Of a stretch of 64,000 bases of DNA, positions 10,566 to 21,106 are shown piece after piece. The notes under the pieces are model-generated. The model worked only from the letters and a program-made list of their open reading frames with translations. It was not told the DNA's origin and made no database searches. The stretch spans positions 25,001,285 through 25,065,284 of the forward strand of contig CM055104.1 in assembly GCA_029204225.1 (NCBI GenBank), given 5' to 3'. Source of the stretch: Diphasiastrum complanatum. Taxonomy: Eukaryota; Streptophyta; Lycopodiopsida; Lycopodiales; Lycopodiaceae. A program made the translations under genes and the position numbers. Each line of letters starts with the position of its first letter. Position 1 is the stretch's first letter.

Positions 10566-11840
10566 GTTTCTTGAGGTAAGCCTATCCTTTCTCTCCAACA
10601 TGAAGCCTCCATTTGTAACCATGTTGCAATGATTGATTCAAATCATCAAACATGTTCCAATGCACTAACCACTCTCTTGAACCTCAACAATTGATATCAA
10701 GAAGAAATCACAAAGATATGGAACCTATCTATTCTCTCTTTCTCTCCAAAAAAAACTAGCGAATCTAGCACATAGAATTGATTGGCTATTTATCGCACTT
10801 GATCAAACTACAATAGAATGAATTTTTGAGATCAACCAAGCTTGAAATACACTCTTGAAAAAGTTAGATATTTTATCACAAGAGATACTATCCAAATGTT
10901 ATGATTTTAGCAAAATACATACTATTAAAAAAAAATCACAAGCTATATGCAAAAGCTAGAATCTGCATTCTTATAAAATGCTACTTCCACAACCATGTGA
11001 AATTTTTGTCTCCAACTTCTAATAAGTAGATTAAAAAATCAGCCTACTCCGAGTGATTTGACTCAAAATGAGTTTAGGATCACAAAGATCCACTTCCTAC
11101 ACTTGAAAATGCTTGATTTGAGATAATGACCACTCCAACTCCACAGAGAATTGATGGTGCCCACTAGATTGACAAATACTGCGAATTTAGCCTACAAAAA
11201 AGCTCTAATACCATGGAAAAAAATTAGATCCAAAATGTGCTTAATGGATCAATTAGATCTAGAGGTAAATTTGATTCCATATCTAGTTCATCAAAAATGT
11301 CAAAAATCATTCATTTAACATGCTAGAACATGGAAATACATAGAAATCTCATCAAAATCACTATGAATCAACATAGTATTGTATATGTCTGTACCAATAG
11401 CAGTATTACACTATCCTTCACATGTGTGAACTCAAGAACAACAACAAAATTAGCATTCTACAAATTAGAAATCAAGATATCAAGAGGAGAAGAAGACAAT
11501 AGCATTGAAGATGAATGTTTTTCAAGTAAAGAGAGAACTCTTGAATAAATTCTCCACACTGATATAGCTATTTATTAAAAAAAAAGTGTCATTTGGCCAC
11601 TTGCTGAAAATTGCACTAAATTATTAGTTTCTAGGTACTTCACCAAAAACCTAGATTCTCATGACTAGATGCAATTTATCTCAACCAATGATAGAAATGG
11701 GTCTATATTTGACCTTATCAACTTCTAAACTCTAAAAAATAGTAAAAACACTATTCTTAGGCCTTATTGACATAAAAAAATCTATCTCTAAGTTGAATAT
11801 TCACTTTGACCTCAAAATTGCCAAATAAGAGGTGCAAATC
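10566..11840 (-). mobile_element. E-family fragment D2: gag start, leader, PBS, 5' LTR
   Basis: Minus-strand remnant. 10566-10600 is the gag start, 10600-11201 the leader (aligned with 27360-27770), 11202-11213 a PBS with one change (plus strand GCTCTAATACCA), and 11214 onward a degraded E-type LTR containing TTCACATGTGTGAA at 11418-11431. The far LTR end is uncertain (about 11840). Confidence 0.65.
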
Positions 11841-13212
11841 AGGAGGCCCAATCATATTATGAAGTGCTATCATGAGGTCCAATCATGTTGAGAGGTGATC
11901 ACACACTGTTTAGATCTAGAACTCAAAATTTCACTATATGGAAATAAATAGTCATTGTACTCTTTACACTTTTGAGAGATAATATTTTTGGAGTCATAAC
12001 TTTTGTGTACTTTCTCTCTCTATCTGAGAGCTTAAGGATTTTCTCTCTCTCTAAGAGCTAGAAGTTGGTTTCACTCTTTCATAATGAGAAATACTTAGTA
12101 CATTCCAGAAGACATTACATATGACAGTTTAGGATTTTAGAGGTGCACATAGTCATTGTGCATGCGTAGTCGACGTGCACATAGAATGCAATGTTCATTA
12201 TGTACGAACTAAGCACTATTCAAGGTAGAAACATTTGTATACATGAAAACACTGGCTAACACAAGCATCAAACTATTCAGACAATATCCAATAAGCTCAA
12301 CAATGATGCTTTATCCTTGATACCAACGATATCCAGAATTCATCCACAAACATGCATAAGATTTGTGTGGCAATAATAGATCATAAGACTGTATACAACA
12401 AGTAAAAAAAGACACAACAATGCAAAGCTACGAGGTCCACCCACAAAGATCAAAAGAAACATCTTATATGAAAGAGATGAATATTGTATGTTAGAGATAA
12501 TCATAACATATATCATTTACTTAGCGAACTTCGTCTCAATCACAAATATTTCATGCTTGTTCTCCTCCATGACCATTTTTTTATCAATATAAGTGTTTTC
12601 AAGGATAGTCCTCTTTTTATTCACTCAAGTGCAACAAGTGACATACTTGGCATACACTTTGAATTGTGAAAATTATTTGTGGTATGCCAAGTTGAAGGTT
12701 GAGTGTCCTCATGTCCAAGTTGGGATGCTTGAGTCTAAATTGTGATATTGTACCTGTATGGACTGGTTGCATGTTGATTCTGAGAGTGTTTCTGACATGC
12801 ATGAGAGATTTACAATCGTTTTGAGTGGTCATACACATGTGCTTTGATGGTTGGGTCACAAATTAGTGAAATAGGCTCACAATTTTTGTAAAATTGAAAT
12901 TTACATTAAAAATTTCATAATGTCAGAAAAGCAGTTAATATCGCATGTTTTGCACGCCGGATTGACATTATGTTACTAAGATTAGGAATCAAATAGTATA
13001 TCGATTTTTCAATTTTGATTGCCTATATACTAACAGTGTTTTTTGATGAATTTCAAATTATGTACATTTTAAACAAAAATGTGAATCCAAAAATTTGAAA
13101 TTTTTAGTTTTTTCCAGTTTTTTGAATTGTCTAGGAAATGAACTAAAATTAGTGAATTGACCACACTGGAGTCAGGACTAACTCGTTAAGTGGAGTAGTT
13201 ACTTTAGTTTGC
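11841..13212. other. AT-rich DNA with LTR-like text, no gene
   Basis: 12005-12120 has the order 'tctctctct..gagag..cataatgagaa' like the U5 part of the A LTR, so an A-like LTR relic is likely. Nothing else is assignable; the short frames lack family features. The missing 5' LTR of G1 was not found here. Confidence 0.4.
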
Positions 13213-13446
13213 ATGGATTTCCTAATGAGAGAAAAAATTCAAAGTGTCATGCTATTTCTACGTGGCAAGGCGTCGTCGCGGTGGCGGGATTTGTTGGTGA
13301 AACCAATGACCTGGGATGCTTCTTCGAAAGTCTTTAAAAAAGCTTTTGTAATAGCCGATGATGTCGATTACTACCAAAAATTTGTGAATTGCAAGATGGG
13401 TAGTAAGCGCTTGGACTCTTATATCCATAAATTTATGGACCTATAG
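13213..13446 (+). pseudogene. gag fragment of Ty3/gypsy element G1
   Basis: A 77-residue frame shows the retrotransposon gag pattern KIQSVMLFLRGKASSRWRDL ... VFKKAFVIADDVDYYQKFVN ... RLDSYIHKFMDL, typical of gypsy capsid sequences. It is cut at 13446 by copia E and appears to resume at 17942 (NVLQNLKDAFRLTKAY). No start region or upstream LTR is recognisable, so the 5' end of G1 is lost. Confidence 0.75.
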
Positions 13447-13678
13447 TGGCTTGTTTCTTTGACATCCATGATATAGCTCCATCACCTATGAAAATACAAT
13501 AAGAACTAATGGATTTCCTATCCATTACATCTCCAGCATAGTCCGAATCTGAAAATCCAAAAAGATTAGGTGATGATCCCTAAATACAATATGCCAAAAT
13601 CTCGAGTTCCAACGATGTACCTCAAAACTCGCTTTCCTAGCTTCCAATGCTCCTAGCATAGTTTTTGCCAATAGAACT
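13447..13678 (-). pseudogene. RNase H N-terminal remnant, element E
   Basis: The minus strand gives FSDSDYAGDVMDRKSIS and GDGAISWMSKKQAT in shifted frames, preceded by MLGALEARK. These are the start of the copia RNase H domain. Sequence stops at 13447, where the gag of G1 begins. Its presence shows that the ancestor had ordinary pol on both sides of the missing RT. Confidence 0.7.
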
Positions 13679-15076
13679 TTAATCCATCATAAGAATGATC
13701 TTCTTCCTAAGAATAGATCTCCTTTCAATGATCATGTAATATTCAAAATAGAAACAACCATAATTGATATAGAGAATAGTGTCCACTTGGGATGCTTCAC
13801 TATTTCTTACATCAATTTTACATGTAAAAATGTGACTAGAACATGAAGAATCAAATACAATGTAAGTGAAATGATTCCACCATGCTTCCAACTCTGAACT
13901 CTCTGGAAAAATACAGCAAACAAACAATAAATGTGAGTGATCAACTTTTGCTTGCATGTCTTCTCCTTCTTTGTCCTTTGTTGCCTTGTATCCACCATGA
14001 TACTCCATGAATGAGCCTCCATCTCCATCTTGCCACAAGAAACCATCAAACCTTGGAAATCCATGAGCAGGTGAGTACATTAATGATGCAGATCCAGCAC
14101 CACATGACTCCATAAACCAAGTAGGTTGCACTAGTCCATCTTCAAGATCTACTTGACACAAGAAAATGACCATGAATTCACCAAAAATTGACAATCTCCA
14201 AGTATTGGCACCAAGTAGCTCAACACTTGAGAACTTGATCATGTATGAGTGATATAATGAGCCTCCATTAGCTTCATTTCCATCAGCAAAATCAGACAAG
14301 AATGCTAGTACAAATCCAGCATCAAAACAATGCTCACCAATGTAGCTAGTTTTACCATATCTTGACAATTTGCACACATCCACATGAAATTGCTCAAACA
14401 TGAGACAGAACAAGTAAAGTATACTTGAACAACACTTCCTTGCTGATCCTTTGACCTTACTTGAGTCTTCAATATGCTGCAAAAACAGATCCATAACACC
14501 TTTGCCAATTACCTCTCCTTTGATGCTCTTGACTAGCTTCAAATTGCCAACTTCCCTTTTGACTAGTTGAAGCGCTTTGAGATCAACCTCTTGATCTTCA
14601 ACTTTACCATCAAAATAATTGAACAAAATTTGTTTTCCAGATCCATTACTTGATTTTACAGCAAGATAACATCCATCCACTTGCATAGCTCCATGTACAC
14701 AAGAAGATCCTCCAAAAGATGTTCCACTCTTCATAAGAGATCGATACTCAAGATCCATTGGTTGGATCCACTCCTCTTCTTTCCTTGCTTGATCTACACT
14801 TGTAGGATCATACAAAGAGGTTAGGAAAGCAACATAATTTCCAGAAACTACTTGCTTACCCTTTTGATTATATGCGAGCCTTGAAGGTACTTGTCTTTCT
14901 CTTGATGTTCTCCTTGGCTTTTGACTTGATGAAGGTCCATCATCACCACCATCCAAAGTAGGATCCTTCTCATCAACATCAAGAATGTTAGATCCATCTA
15001 CTTTACCATCAATCATGCTTGAAGACAACTTTGGAATGTTTCCCTCATCAAAAATGACATCTCTACCAACAATCAC
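13679..15076 (-). CDS. RT-replacing ORF of element E, unknown function
   Basis: A 465-codon open frame. The first ~120 residues are the ordinary copia linker (VGRDVIFDEGN; SSQKPRRTSRERQVPSRLAY; DPTSVDQARKEEEWIQ; EYRSLMKSGT). Where KLVDLP and the RT palm should follow, the frame enters about 330 residues I cannot assign (SNGSGKQILFNYFDGKVEDQ, MFEQFHVDVCKLSRYGKTSY, CGAGSASLMYSPAHGFPRFD). There is no LYVDD motif. AT-rich DNA rarely stays open this long by chance, so the ancestor probably encoded it. H and D carry diverged, broken copies. It could be captured host sequence or an extreme internal rearrangement. The start shown is where the frame reopens after a frameshift from integrase, not a true initiation site. 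Confidence 0.7.
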   Translation of the reverse strand: MIVGRDVIFDEGNIPKLSSSMIDGKVDGSNILDVDEKDPTLDGGDDGPSSSQKPRRTSRERQVPSRLAYNQKGKQVVSGNYVAFLTSLYDPTSVDQARKEEEWIQPMDLEYRSLMKSGTSFGGSSCVHGAMQVDGCYLAVKSSNGSGKQILFNYFDGKVEDQEVDLKALQLVKREVGNLKLVKSIKGEVIGKGVMDLFLQHIEDSSKVKGSARKCCSSILYLFCLMFEQFHVDVCKLSRYGKTSYIGEHCFDAGFVLAFLSDFADGNEANGGSLYHSYMIKFSSVELLGANTWRLSIFGEFMVIFLCQVDLEDGLVQPTWFMESCGAGSASLMYSPAHGFPRFDGFLWQDGDGGSFMEYHGGYKATKDKEGEDMQAKVDHSHLLFVCCIFPESSELEAWWNHFTYIVFDSSCSSHIFTCKIDVRNSEASQVDTILYINYGCFYFEYYMIIERRSILRKKIILMMD

Positions 15077-15080
15077 TTTG

Positions 15081-16037
15081 TTAGTAGAAGGAATGTAAAA
15101 CCTTGTAGGCTTTACTCACCTCACTATATCCAACAAAAATACCTCTTCTTGAAGATGGATCCACCTTGGTCCTATCATCAAGAGTAATGTTGACATAGCA
15201 TGTGCATCCAAAGGTTCTTAGAAAGTTGACACTCGGCCTCCTCTTGAATAGCATCTCAAAAGGTGTCCTTCCATCCAAAATAGCACTCGGCCACCTATTG
15301 CACAAGAAATTGGCACACAACAAAGCTTGATCCCAAAATGGTTTGTCAAGATTAGCACTTAACCTCATAGCTTTAGCACTTTCACATAAAGTTCTATTCT
15401 TCCTTTCAGCCACTCCATTTTGTTGTGGGGTCCTTGATGTTGTATACTCCCTCTTGATCCCATGCTCATCACAAAAGGCCTTTAACTTGTTAGATATGTA
15501 CTCACCACCATTGTCACCTCTCAAGCACTTGATCTTTGTGGAAAATTGGTTCTCCCTTGCATTCTTGATCTTGACAAAGACATCATACACTTCATCCTTG
15601 CTCTTTAGTAGATAGATCCAACAAAATCTACTATCATCAATGAATGCTACATACATCTTAGCTCCACTATTGCTAATTGTAGTAAATCCATGAATATCTG
15701 AATGTACAAGTTGAAAAAGCTTTGTAGATCTAGAAATAGATCTAGTATAAGGTAGTCTATGTGACTTAGACAAAGCACAAGACTCACAAACATGCTTTTC
15801 ATTACTTAAGGAACTTGGAAGACAAATCACAACCTTCTTCCTTGCCATTACCTCCAATGACTTGAAGTTGAGGTGTCCCATCCTTTTGTGCCAAACCTCT
15901 TGAATAGAAATTTGCTCCCTTGCAACACATCCAAATTGGTTAGCAATAACACAAGCATCAAGTTTGAACAACTTCCCTTGCCTTTTACCTTTTCCAATCA
16001 AGACATCCTTCCTTTTGATCAAACAAGCATCTCCATC
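15081..16037 (-). pseudogene. Integrase of copia element E
   Basis: Nearly complete. GAG-pre-integrase HHCC (HKRMGHLNFKSLEVM; CESCALSKSHRLPY), then the catalytic core with HSDIHGF, CLRGDNGGEY and GVAERKN supplying D, D and E, then the C-terminal FLRTFGCTCYVN and RRGIFVGYSE. It would insert the cDNA. A single in-frame TAG separates it from protease (at about 16040), and a one-base shift after SKAYK separates it from the linker. Two point lesions only, so the element was recently functional for integration. Confidence 0.92.
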
Positions 16038-16040
16038 AAA

Positions 16041-17210
16041 CTACACCTTGAGGCCCTTACTTAGCATTTGACTCACACTAAGCAAATTCTTGGTAATAGA
16101 TGGAATAAACAAGACATCCTCCAAATGAACATTCCTATTTGTAGAGAGAGAAATAGGAATTGTGCCAATCCTTTTGATTGCACACTCACCATCATTGGCC
16201 GTGTAGATCACCCTCTTGTCATCTCCATATGCTAAAGAAGTGAAGTACTCTTTGTGAAAGGTCATGTGTGAACTTGCTCCACTATCAATCCACCAAGGAT
16301 CTAGATCTCCATCATTAACAAGCATACATGAAGACATCACAAAAGCATCATCATTTGCATCTTGCACATCCAAACCATCCTCATCAAGAGTAAGATTACC
16401 TTGCTTGTCTCCTTGATCTCTCTTCTTCTTGTAGCACTCACTTGCAAAGTGTCCTTTGATGCCACAATAGAAGCACTTGAGCTTTGATCTATCCTTCTTT
16501 TTGCCACTTGAAGAAGCATCCACTTGATCTTGCCCTTTAGACCACTTGCTTTTGGTTTTTCCCTTGAATTTGCCCTTTGTGAACATAGCATCCTCTTGAA
16601 GTGTCGATGTAGATCCACCTCTTGCTTGAAGCCTATATTCCTCATTGGTCAAGATCTCTTGAAGATCCATCAAACTTGGCAAAATATTTTGAATAGCAAT
16701 ACTTTGAACAATGTTAGCATGAGCATCTAACAAGCCATTAAGAATCACTTGAATAAGCTCTCCTTCCTTAATGCTTTCATCTATGCAAGCTAACTCATCA
16801 TTCAATGCTTTCATTCTCAAAACAAAAGTAGTTGGACTTTCTTCATTCTTTTGCAAACAAGAAAAGATTTGCCTTCTTAGAGTCAACACTCTAGAAGTAG
16901 ACTTGGATTCATAAAGCTTCTTCAATGAATTCCAAGCTTCCAAAGATGATGTGCACTTACCAACTTCTTTGAGAAGTTCATTGGTAACATTCATCTTTAT
17001 CATGTGTAGAGCCTTCTTGGCCCTCTTGCCATACCTCAATTGATCTTGTTGTGTTGCTGGTCTCTCCTCCAAACCTACAGCAATATCCAAAACATCATTC
17101 ATCTCAAGAAGTGACTCCATGTATATTGACCTATTTAGTGTTTTGTTCCACAAAAGATCCAATCTACAAAAGCAAAAAATCCGATTTTGGTGTAGAATCC
17201 TCTCTAGCAT
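16041..17210 (-). CDS. gag and protease of copia element E
   Basis: A 389-codon frame. UBN2 gag (LEMNDVLDIAVGLEER; KMNVTNELLKEVGKCTSSLE; SKSTSRVLTLRRQIFSCLQK), a basic stretch (KGKFKGKTKSKWSKGQ), an intact CCHC knuckle (CFYCGIKGHFASEC), and the retropepsin active site DSGASSHM, ending KNLLSVSQMLSKGLKV. Gag packages RNA; protease matures the polyprotein. The first residues (MLERILHQ...) lie in leader-like sequence and the true start is unclear. This is the best-preserved gag in the window. Confidence 0.92.
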   Translation of the reverse strand: MLERILHQNRIFCFCRLDLLWNKTLNRSIYMESLLEMNDVLDIAVGLEERPATQQDQLRYGKRAKKALHMIKMNVTNELLKEVGKCTSSLEAWNSLKKLYESKSTSRVLTLRRQIFSCLQKNEESPTTFVLRMKALNDELACIDESIKEGELIQVILNGLLDAHANIVQSIAIQNILPSLMDLQEILTNEEYRLQARGGSTSTLQEDAMFTKGKFKGKTKSKWSKGQDQVDASSSGKKKDRSKLKCFYCGIKGHFASECYKKKRDQGDKQGNLTLDEDGLDVQDANDDAFVMSSCMLVNDGDLDPWWIDSGASSHMTFHKEYFTSLAYGDDKRVIYTANDGECAIKRIGTIPISLSTNRNVHLEDVLFIPSITKNLLSVSQMLSKGLKV

Positions 17211-17279
17211 GCTCTAGACTTGATATCTTCACCAAATTATTGATAGATCTGATTTCCTCCTTCATAACCTGAAACACAA

Positions 17280-17291
17280 GCTCTGATACCA
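17280..17291 (-). other. Primer-binding site of E
   Basis: Plus strand GCTCTGATACCA, a perfect complement of TGGTATCAGAGC, abutting the LTR. Confidence 0.92.
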
Positions 17292-17941
17292 TGTGAAAGA
17301 TTTCAGATCCTTAAGATCCAATCTACTTGAATGATCTTTGGTTAGAAAGAGATATACACTACCAATTTCACCAATGTAGAAAAATCAGCATCTACACATA
17401 ATTTGAGATGCAAACACTAATAGAACTTGATCAAACTTGAATGAAATGATTATGTATTGTTGTTGTCCGTACAAAACCAGCAAGCTATTGTATTTCACAC
17501 GTGTGGATCCAAAAATAGCAAATATAGATCATTCTACACATAGAATTGCAAGCAATCACCAAGATAGTGCACCAATGGATAGTAGAACCCAAGAGAACCA
17601 TGTATAAGCATGAAATGAGATAGAGAAGAGAGAAGATGACTCTCTCCACGAGTTACATCCTTTTATAGCAGGTCCAAACCCTATTTGGCCACTTGGCTTT
17701 CCCACCAAAATGCTAACCCTACCAATTTTGGGTCTAGATTCAATGTACCCAACTTATTCAAATTGAATCTACTCAAACTCGCATTCTATCTTTCCCACAC
17801 TTTCAAAAAGTGTTTATTCAAATGAAATTTAGACTAATGAACCTTGAAAAGTCAACCTCTAGGTCTAAAACAAGCTTTGGCCTCAATATGCCAAATATGG
17901 AAATATTGCAAAATGTGATGAAACTAGTTGAATATTTCACA
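17292..17941 (-). repeat. 5' LTR of E, 650 bp
   Basis: Perfect 7-bp terminal inverted repeat TGTGAAA...TTTCACA. A minus-strand TATA box CTATAAAA sits at 17661-17668. Contains TTTCACACGTGTGGA near 17495. Related LTRs: 47207-47853, 24825-25103, and parts of D and D2. Confidence 0.9.
17661..17668 (-). promoter_or_regulatory. TATA box in the E LTR
   Basis: CTATAAAA on the minus strand, about 370 bp from the PBS-side LTR end; the equivalent position in V is TATAAATA at 47491-47498. Likely the transcription start region of the element. Confidence 0.6.
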
Positions 17942-19008
17942 GGAGGAATGTGCTTCAAAACCTCAAGGATGCTTTTCGATTAACAAAAGCATACAAATCC
18001 ACGGTGGTGGCGTACAAGAAGCAACTTCAATAGATTCCAACCACTTTAAAATCCAAGAAAAAAAAGAAACACAGTCCAGACCGAACAACCAAATATTTTG
18101 ACAAATTTGATCAAATGGCGTTGGAATCCCAGAAAAGAAGAAAAAGTTGAAGAAATCTATGTCTCGAATAAAGATTAAGAAAAAAAAATCTCTATTTCAT
18201 TTGTAATAAGCCTAGACATATGATTAAATTTTGTCCAAAGAGAATGAAATGTACAACACAGATGATTGAAATTCTGAGAGGTAAAGGTAAAATGTTGGAA
18301 ATTAACATATTAAACTTTGATTGTAAGTGTGAATGTTCTTTTTGTGCTACTTCTTTCTTGTCTAATGAATTGTTTCGTTTATCAAACACAATTTAAGTTC
18401 AAGAAATAAGTACTTTATTACATAGTGGTTCTACTCATAGTTTCATTAATTCTCGTCTTTGTGCAGAAACTTAGTTTGAAAACTGAAGCCAATAATCATA
18501 GATACAGAGTTTATCTAGCTTCAGGAGCATAGTTAGAGACCTGGAATGTGAAAGTGCCAAATCTTCCACTTTTGATACAAAGACACAAAGAATTAGTTAG
18601 TTTTCATGTTTTAGACGTAACCCGCACTGATTTAATTTTTGGATATGAATGGTTATTTAGCAAATCACCTTCTCTGATTTCACTTTCAAGGAGGGTGATA
18701 AGATAGTTATTTTAGTTGGCAGTAATTTTGTACATCCGTCGAATGGAATTTCTACAATTAATATAATGGAAGCATTTGATTACTCATAATATGAAGTTTA
18801 TTCTAGTATTTGCTTTCCAATTTTGGATGTTTCTGAAATGTATTTAAATAGTTGTGAATTTTTTACAATTCATAACTTAGTAAGTTTAGATCACGAACAA
18901 GCAATGAAAAATCAATCAAATCATAAGTGAATTCGAAGATGTTTTTCCATGAGAATTACCTCATGGTTTATTACCATTTAGGCTAGTAGACCACATGATA
19001 GAATTAAT
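17942..19008 (+). pseudogene. gag C-terminus, knuckle and protease of gypsy G1
   Basis: Continues G1 after the E insertion. Gag tail (NVLQNLKDAFRLTKAY), a degenerate knuckle (CNKPRHMIKFC, first Cys lost) at about 18195-18235, a retropepsin-like HSGSTHSFINSRLC at about 18420-18470, the linker VLDVTRTDLIFGYEWL at about 18610-18655, and the pre-RT motif EFEDVFP..ELPHGLLPFRLVDH just before 19008. Several stops and frame changes. The RT that should follow is missing: the sequence is broken by F, and G1 returns only at the end of integrase (24243). Confidence 0.75.
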
Positions 19009-19828
19009 TGTGCAAAAAGTACAAAAAGGACCAAGAGTGGATCCTAATCTGATCCTCAAGAGGGATTCGTTGTCAGAGTACTTGATCTATCAATCTACTT
19101 GAGATTAAGATCAATCTAGATCAATTCTAGACACAAAATCCTAACAAGAACAATCATTAATTGAAGGTAGGTGTACTTTCTGGTTTCCCACTTGTGAAAC
19201 CTTGTTTGAGTACGGACTCCAACCTGAAAATCAAGTACATATTGATAGCACCTCAAAACAATCAAAACAAATGTAGACAAATGGAGAGAATCACTCAAAA
19301 TTGCTTCCAAAACCAAGATTGATGTCTCACAATGATTATGGCCAAATGTGGCTCTATATATACAATAAGTGAGAGCTCGTGGTACTGATCATCCCTTTGA
19401 TTCCACATGTGTGAAGGTGCTTTTTCATATGATGATTCATCATGCAAAACTGACACTTGGACAAAACCTTCTATTTTGAGCACTTTTGGTCCATTTTCCT
19501 TCTATATGGAGATCTACTTGAAAATCTTCTCGAAGTCAAAATTCGTCTACTTTGATGTGAGCTGTCCTCTACACATGGGATGTGACACCTAACCAAAGGA
19601 TGTGGCTCATTCAATCAATAGATTGATGCCATGTGTCATATGTCTAGAAAACTAGTTTTTGGCCTTTTTAGCCACTAGAACTTGAAATAAATCATATGTA
19701 CAACCTATATGATTATGGTACATGACAAGTACACTATTTACACACTTGGGAACAGGCTCCACACATGTGTAATCATCCTATATACAAGATTTTTGGCCTC
19801 TACCAAGCTTATTTTTGTATTTTTCACA
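19009..19828 (-). repeat. 3' LTR of F, 820 bp (same family as the B LTR)
   Basis: TGTGCAAAAAG at 19009 to TTTTCACA at 19828; aligns throughout with 4381-5212. Immediately above lies the minus-strand purine tract TTTTTGAGGAG (19829-19839), the PPT, which proves the orientation. Confidence 0.9.
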
Positions 19829-19840
19829 CTCCTCAAAAAT

Positions 19841-20287
19841 CTAGCTTTGTAAATCTAGCATAGATCTATCTATAAGTCCAAGAGCCAATCTTAATTTTAT
19901 AAATGGATCTTTAGGCAATGCCTTGGTGAGTATATCAGCAATGCAATCTGATGATGAAACATGAATAAGCTTGATCTCCTTTGCTTGCTCCCTCACGAAA
20001 TGATGTGCAATTTTGATGTGCTTTGTTTGAGCATGGAAGACTGGATTGTTTGCAAGTTGATGAGCTACTTGATTATCACAATATATGCAGGGAATGTCTT
20101 CATCCTTGATCACGTGTAGCTCCTCCAAAAGCCTTTTAAGCCAATGAACCTCCTTTGTTGTTGTTGTCATAGCTTTATATTCAGATTCTGTTGATGAAAG
20201 AGAGATGGTATCTTGCTTTTTGGAAAGCCAAGATATAACTCTTCCACATAAGAATGTAGCAAATGCACTTATGGATCTTCTATCCAT
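19841..20287 (-). CDS. RNase H domain of copia pol, element F
   Basis: 149 codons: MDRRSISAFATFLCG, SKKQDTISLSSTESEYKAM, IPCIYCDNQVAHQLANNPVF, HIKIAHHFVRE, SSSDCIADILTKALPKDPF, ending LGLIDRSMLDLQS next to the PPT. The acidic residues of SSTESEY and CDNQ are present. One stop (between AYSD and SFAGDKMDRR) splits it from RT, so it reads as a recently inactivated polyprotein. Confidence 0.9.
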   Translation of the reverse strand: MDRRSISAFATFLCGRVISWLSKKQDTISLSSTESEYKAMTTTTKEVHWLKRLLEELHVIKDEDIPCIYCDNQVAHQLANNPVFHAQTKHIKIAHHFVREQAKEIKLIHVSSSDCIADILTKALPKDPFIKLRLALGLIDRSMLDLQS

Positions 20288-20305
20288 CTTGTCACCTGCA
20301 AAACT

Positions 20306-21106
20306 TTAGTCCGAATATGCTCTCAAACAAATATTAGTCCTTTCATAAGCTATGCCAAAGTCTTTTGTAGCCGAGATGTACCTTAACACCCTTTTTGCTC
20401 CTTTCCAGTGACATATTAATGGACTTTGCATGTATTGACTCAACTTGCCAACACGAAAACTAAGATTTGGTCTAGTGATAGTTAAGTATATCAAGGAACT
20501 ATAGGTAGTGATGTCCTCAAAGGATGCTTCATCACTTTCCTTAGAAACTTTTACACTTAGTTCCATAGGAGTTTCAACTCTTTTACAATCAATCATGCCA
20601 AATCTTGCTAAGATTGATCTAGCATACTTAGATTGACATATGAAGGTAAAATCATTACTTCTAGTGACTTCTATTCCAAGTATAACTTTAAGAAGTCCTA
20701 AATCTACCATCTTAAATTCACTAGACAAAGAAACTTTTACATTCTTAATGCCATCTAGATCATTTCCTGTGAGTATAATGTCATCAACATATAAAACTAA
20801 GATAATGATCTTTCCATCATTAGATTTGTAGTACAATGATGGTTCATAAGAACTTACAACAAATCCAATGGAAATAAGATAGGAATGTAACCTAGAGTAC
20901 CATGCTCTTGGTGCTTGCTTGAGTCCATAAAGACTCTTCTTCAAGAGACACACCTTGTCTTCTTCTCCATCTTTGATGAAGCCCTCGGGTTGGCACATGT
21001 AGATTTCCTCTTTTAAGAATCCATTCAAGAAAGCATTTGTCACATCAAGCTGGAAGAGCTCCCATTTGAAAGAAGTTGCAAGACATATGATTAATCTAAT
21101 GGTCAC
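20306..21106 (-). CDS. Reverse transcriptase of copia element F
   Basis: 267 codons covering most of the copia RT: QLDVTNAFLNGFLKEEIYM, PEGFIKDGEEDKVCLLKKSL, YGLKQAPRAWYSRLH, the catalytic LYVDDIILTG, SSEFKMVDLG..LGIEV, SKYARSILARFGM and TPME. It copies element RNA to DNA. The first aspartate (LDVTNAFL) and the YVDD pair are intact. A stop at about 21107 separates it from the N-terminal RT part below. This is the most complete copia RT in the window. Confidence 0.92.
   Translation of the reverse strand: MTIRLIICLATSFKWELFQLDVTNAFLNGFLKEEIYMCQPEGFIKDGEEDKVCLLKKSLYGLKQAPRAWYSRLHSYLISIGFVVSSYEPSLYYKSNDGKIIILVLYVDDIILTGNDLDGIKNVKVSLSSEFKMVDLGLLKVILGIEVTRSNDFTFICQSKYARSILARFGMIDCKRVETPMELSVKVSKESDEASFEDITTYSSLIYLTITRPNLSFRVGKLSQYMQSPLICHWKGAKRVLRYISATKDFGIAYERTNICLRAYSD

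Larger units (their letters stand above)
13447..17941 (-). mobile_element. copia element E, minus strand; integrase present, RT replaced
   Basis: From the 5' LTR (17292-17941) downward: PBS, leader, gag with CCHC knuckle, protease, integrase, the pol linker, then a long open frame with no RT motif, then a short RNase H remnant cut at 13447. No 3' LTR is present, so the copy is 3'-truncated inside the gag of G1. Related copies with the same replacement are H (29080-30014 plus 40802-40993) and D. Confidence 0.85.

Noticed and set aside
15343-15615. 90-codon plus-strand frame
   Set aside because: Antisense of the E integrase.
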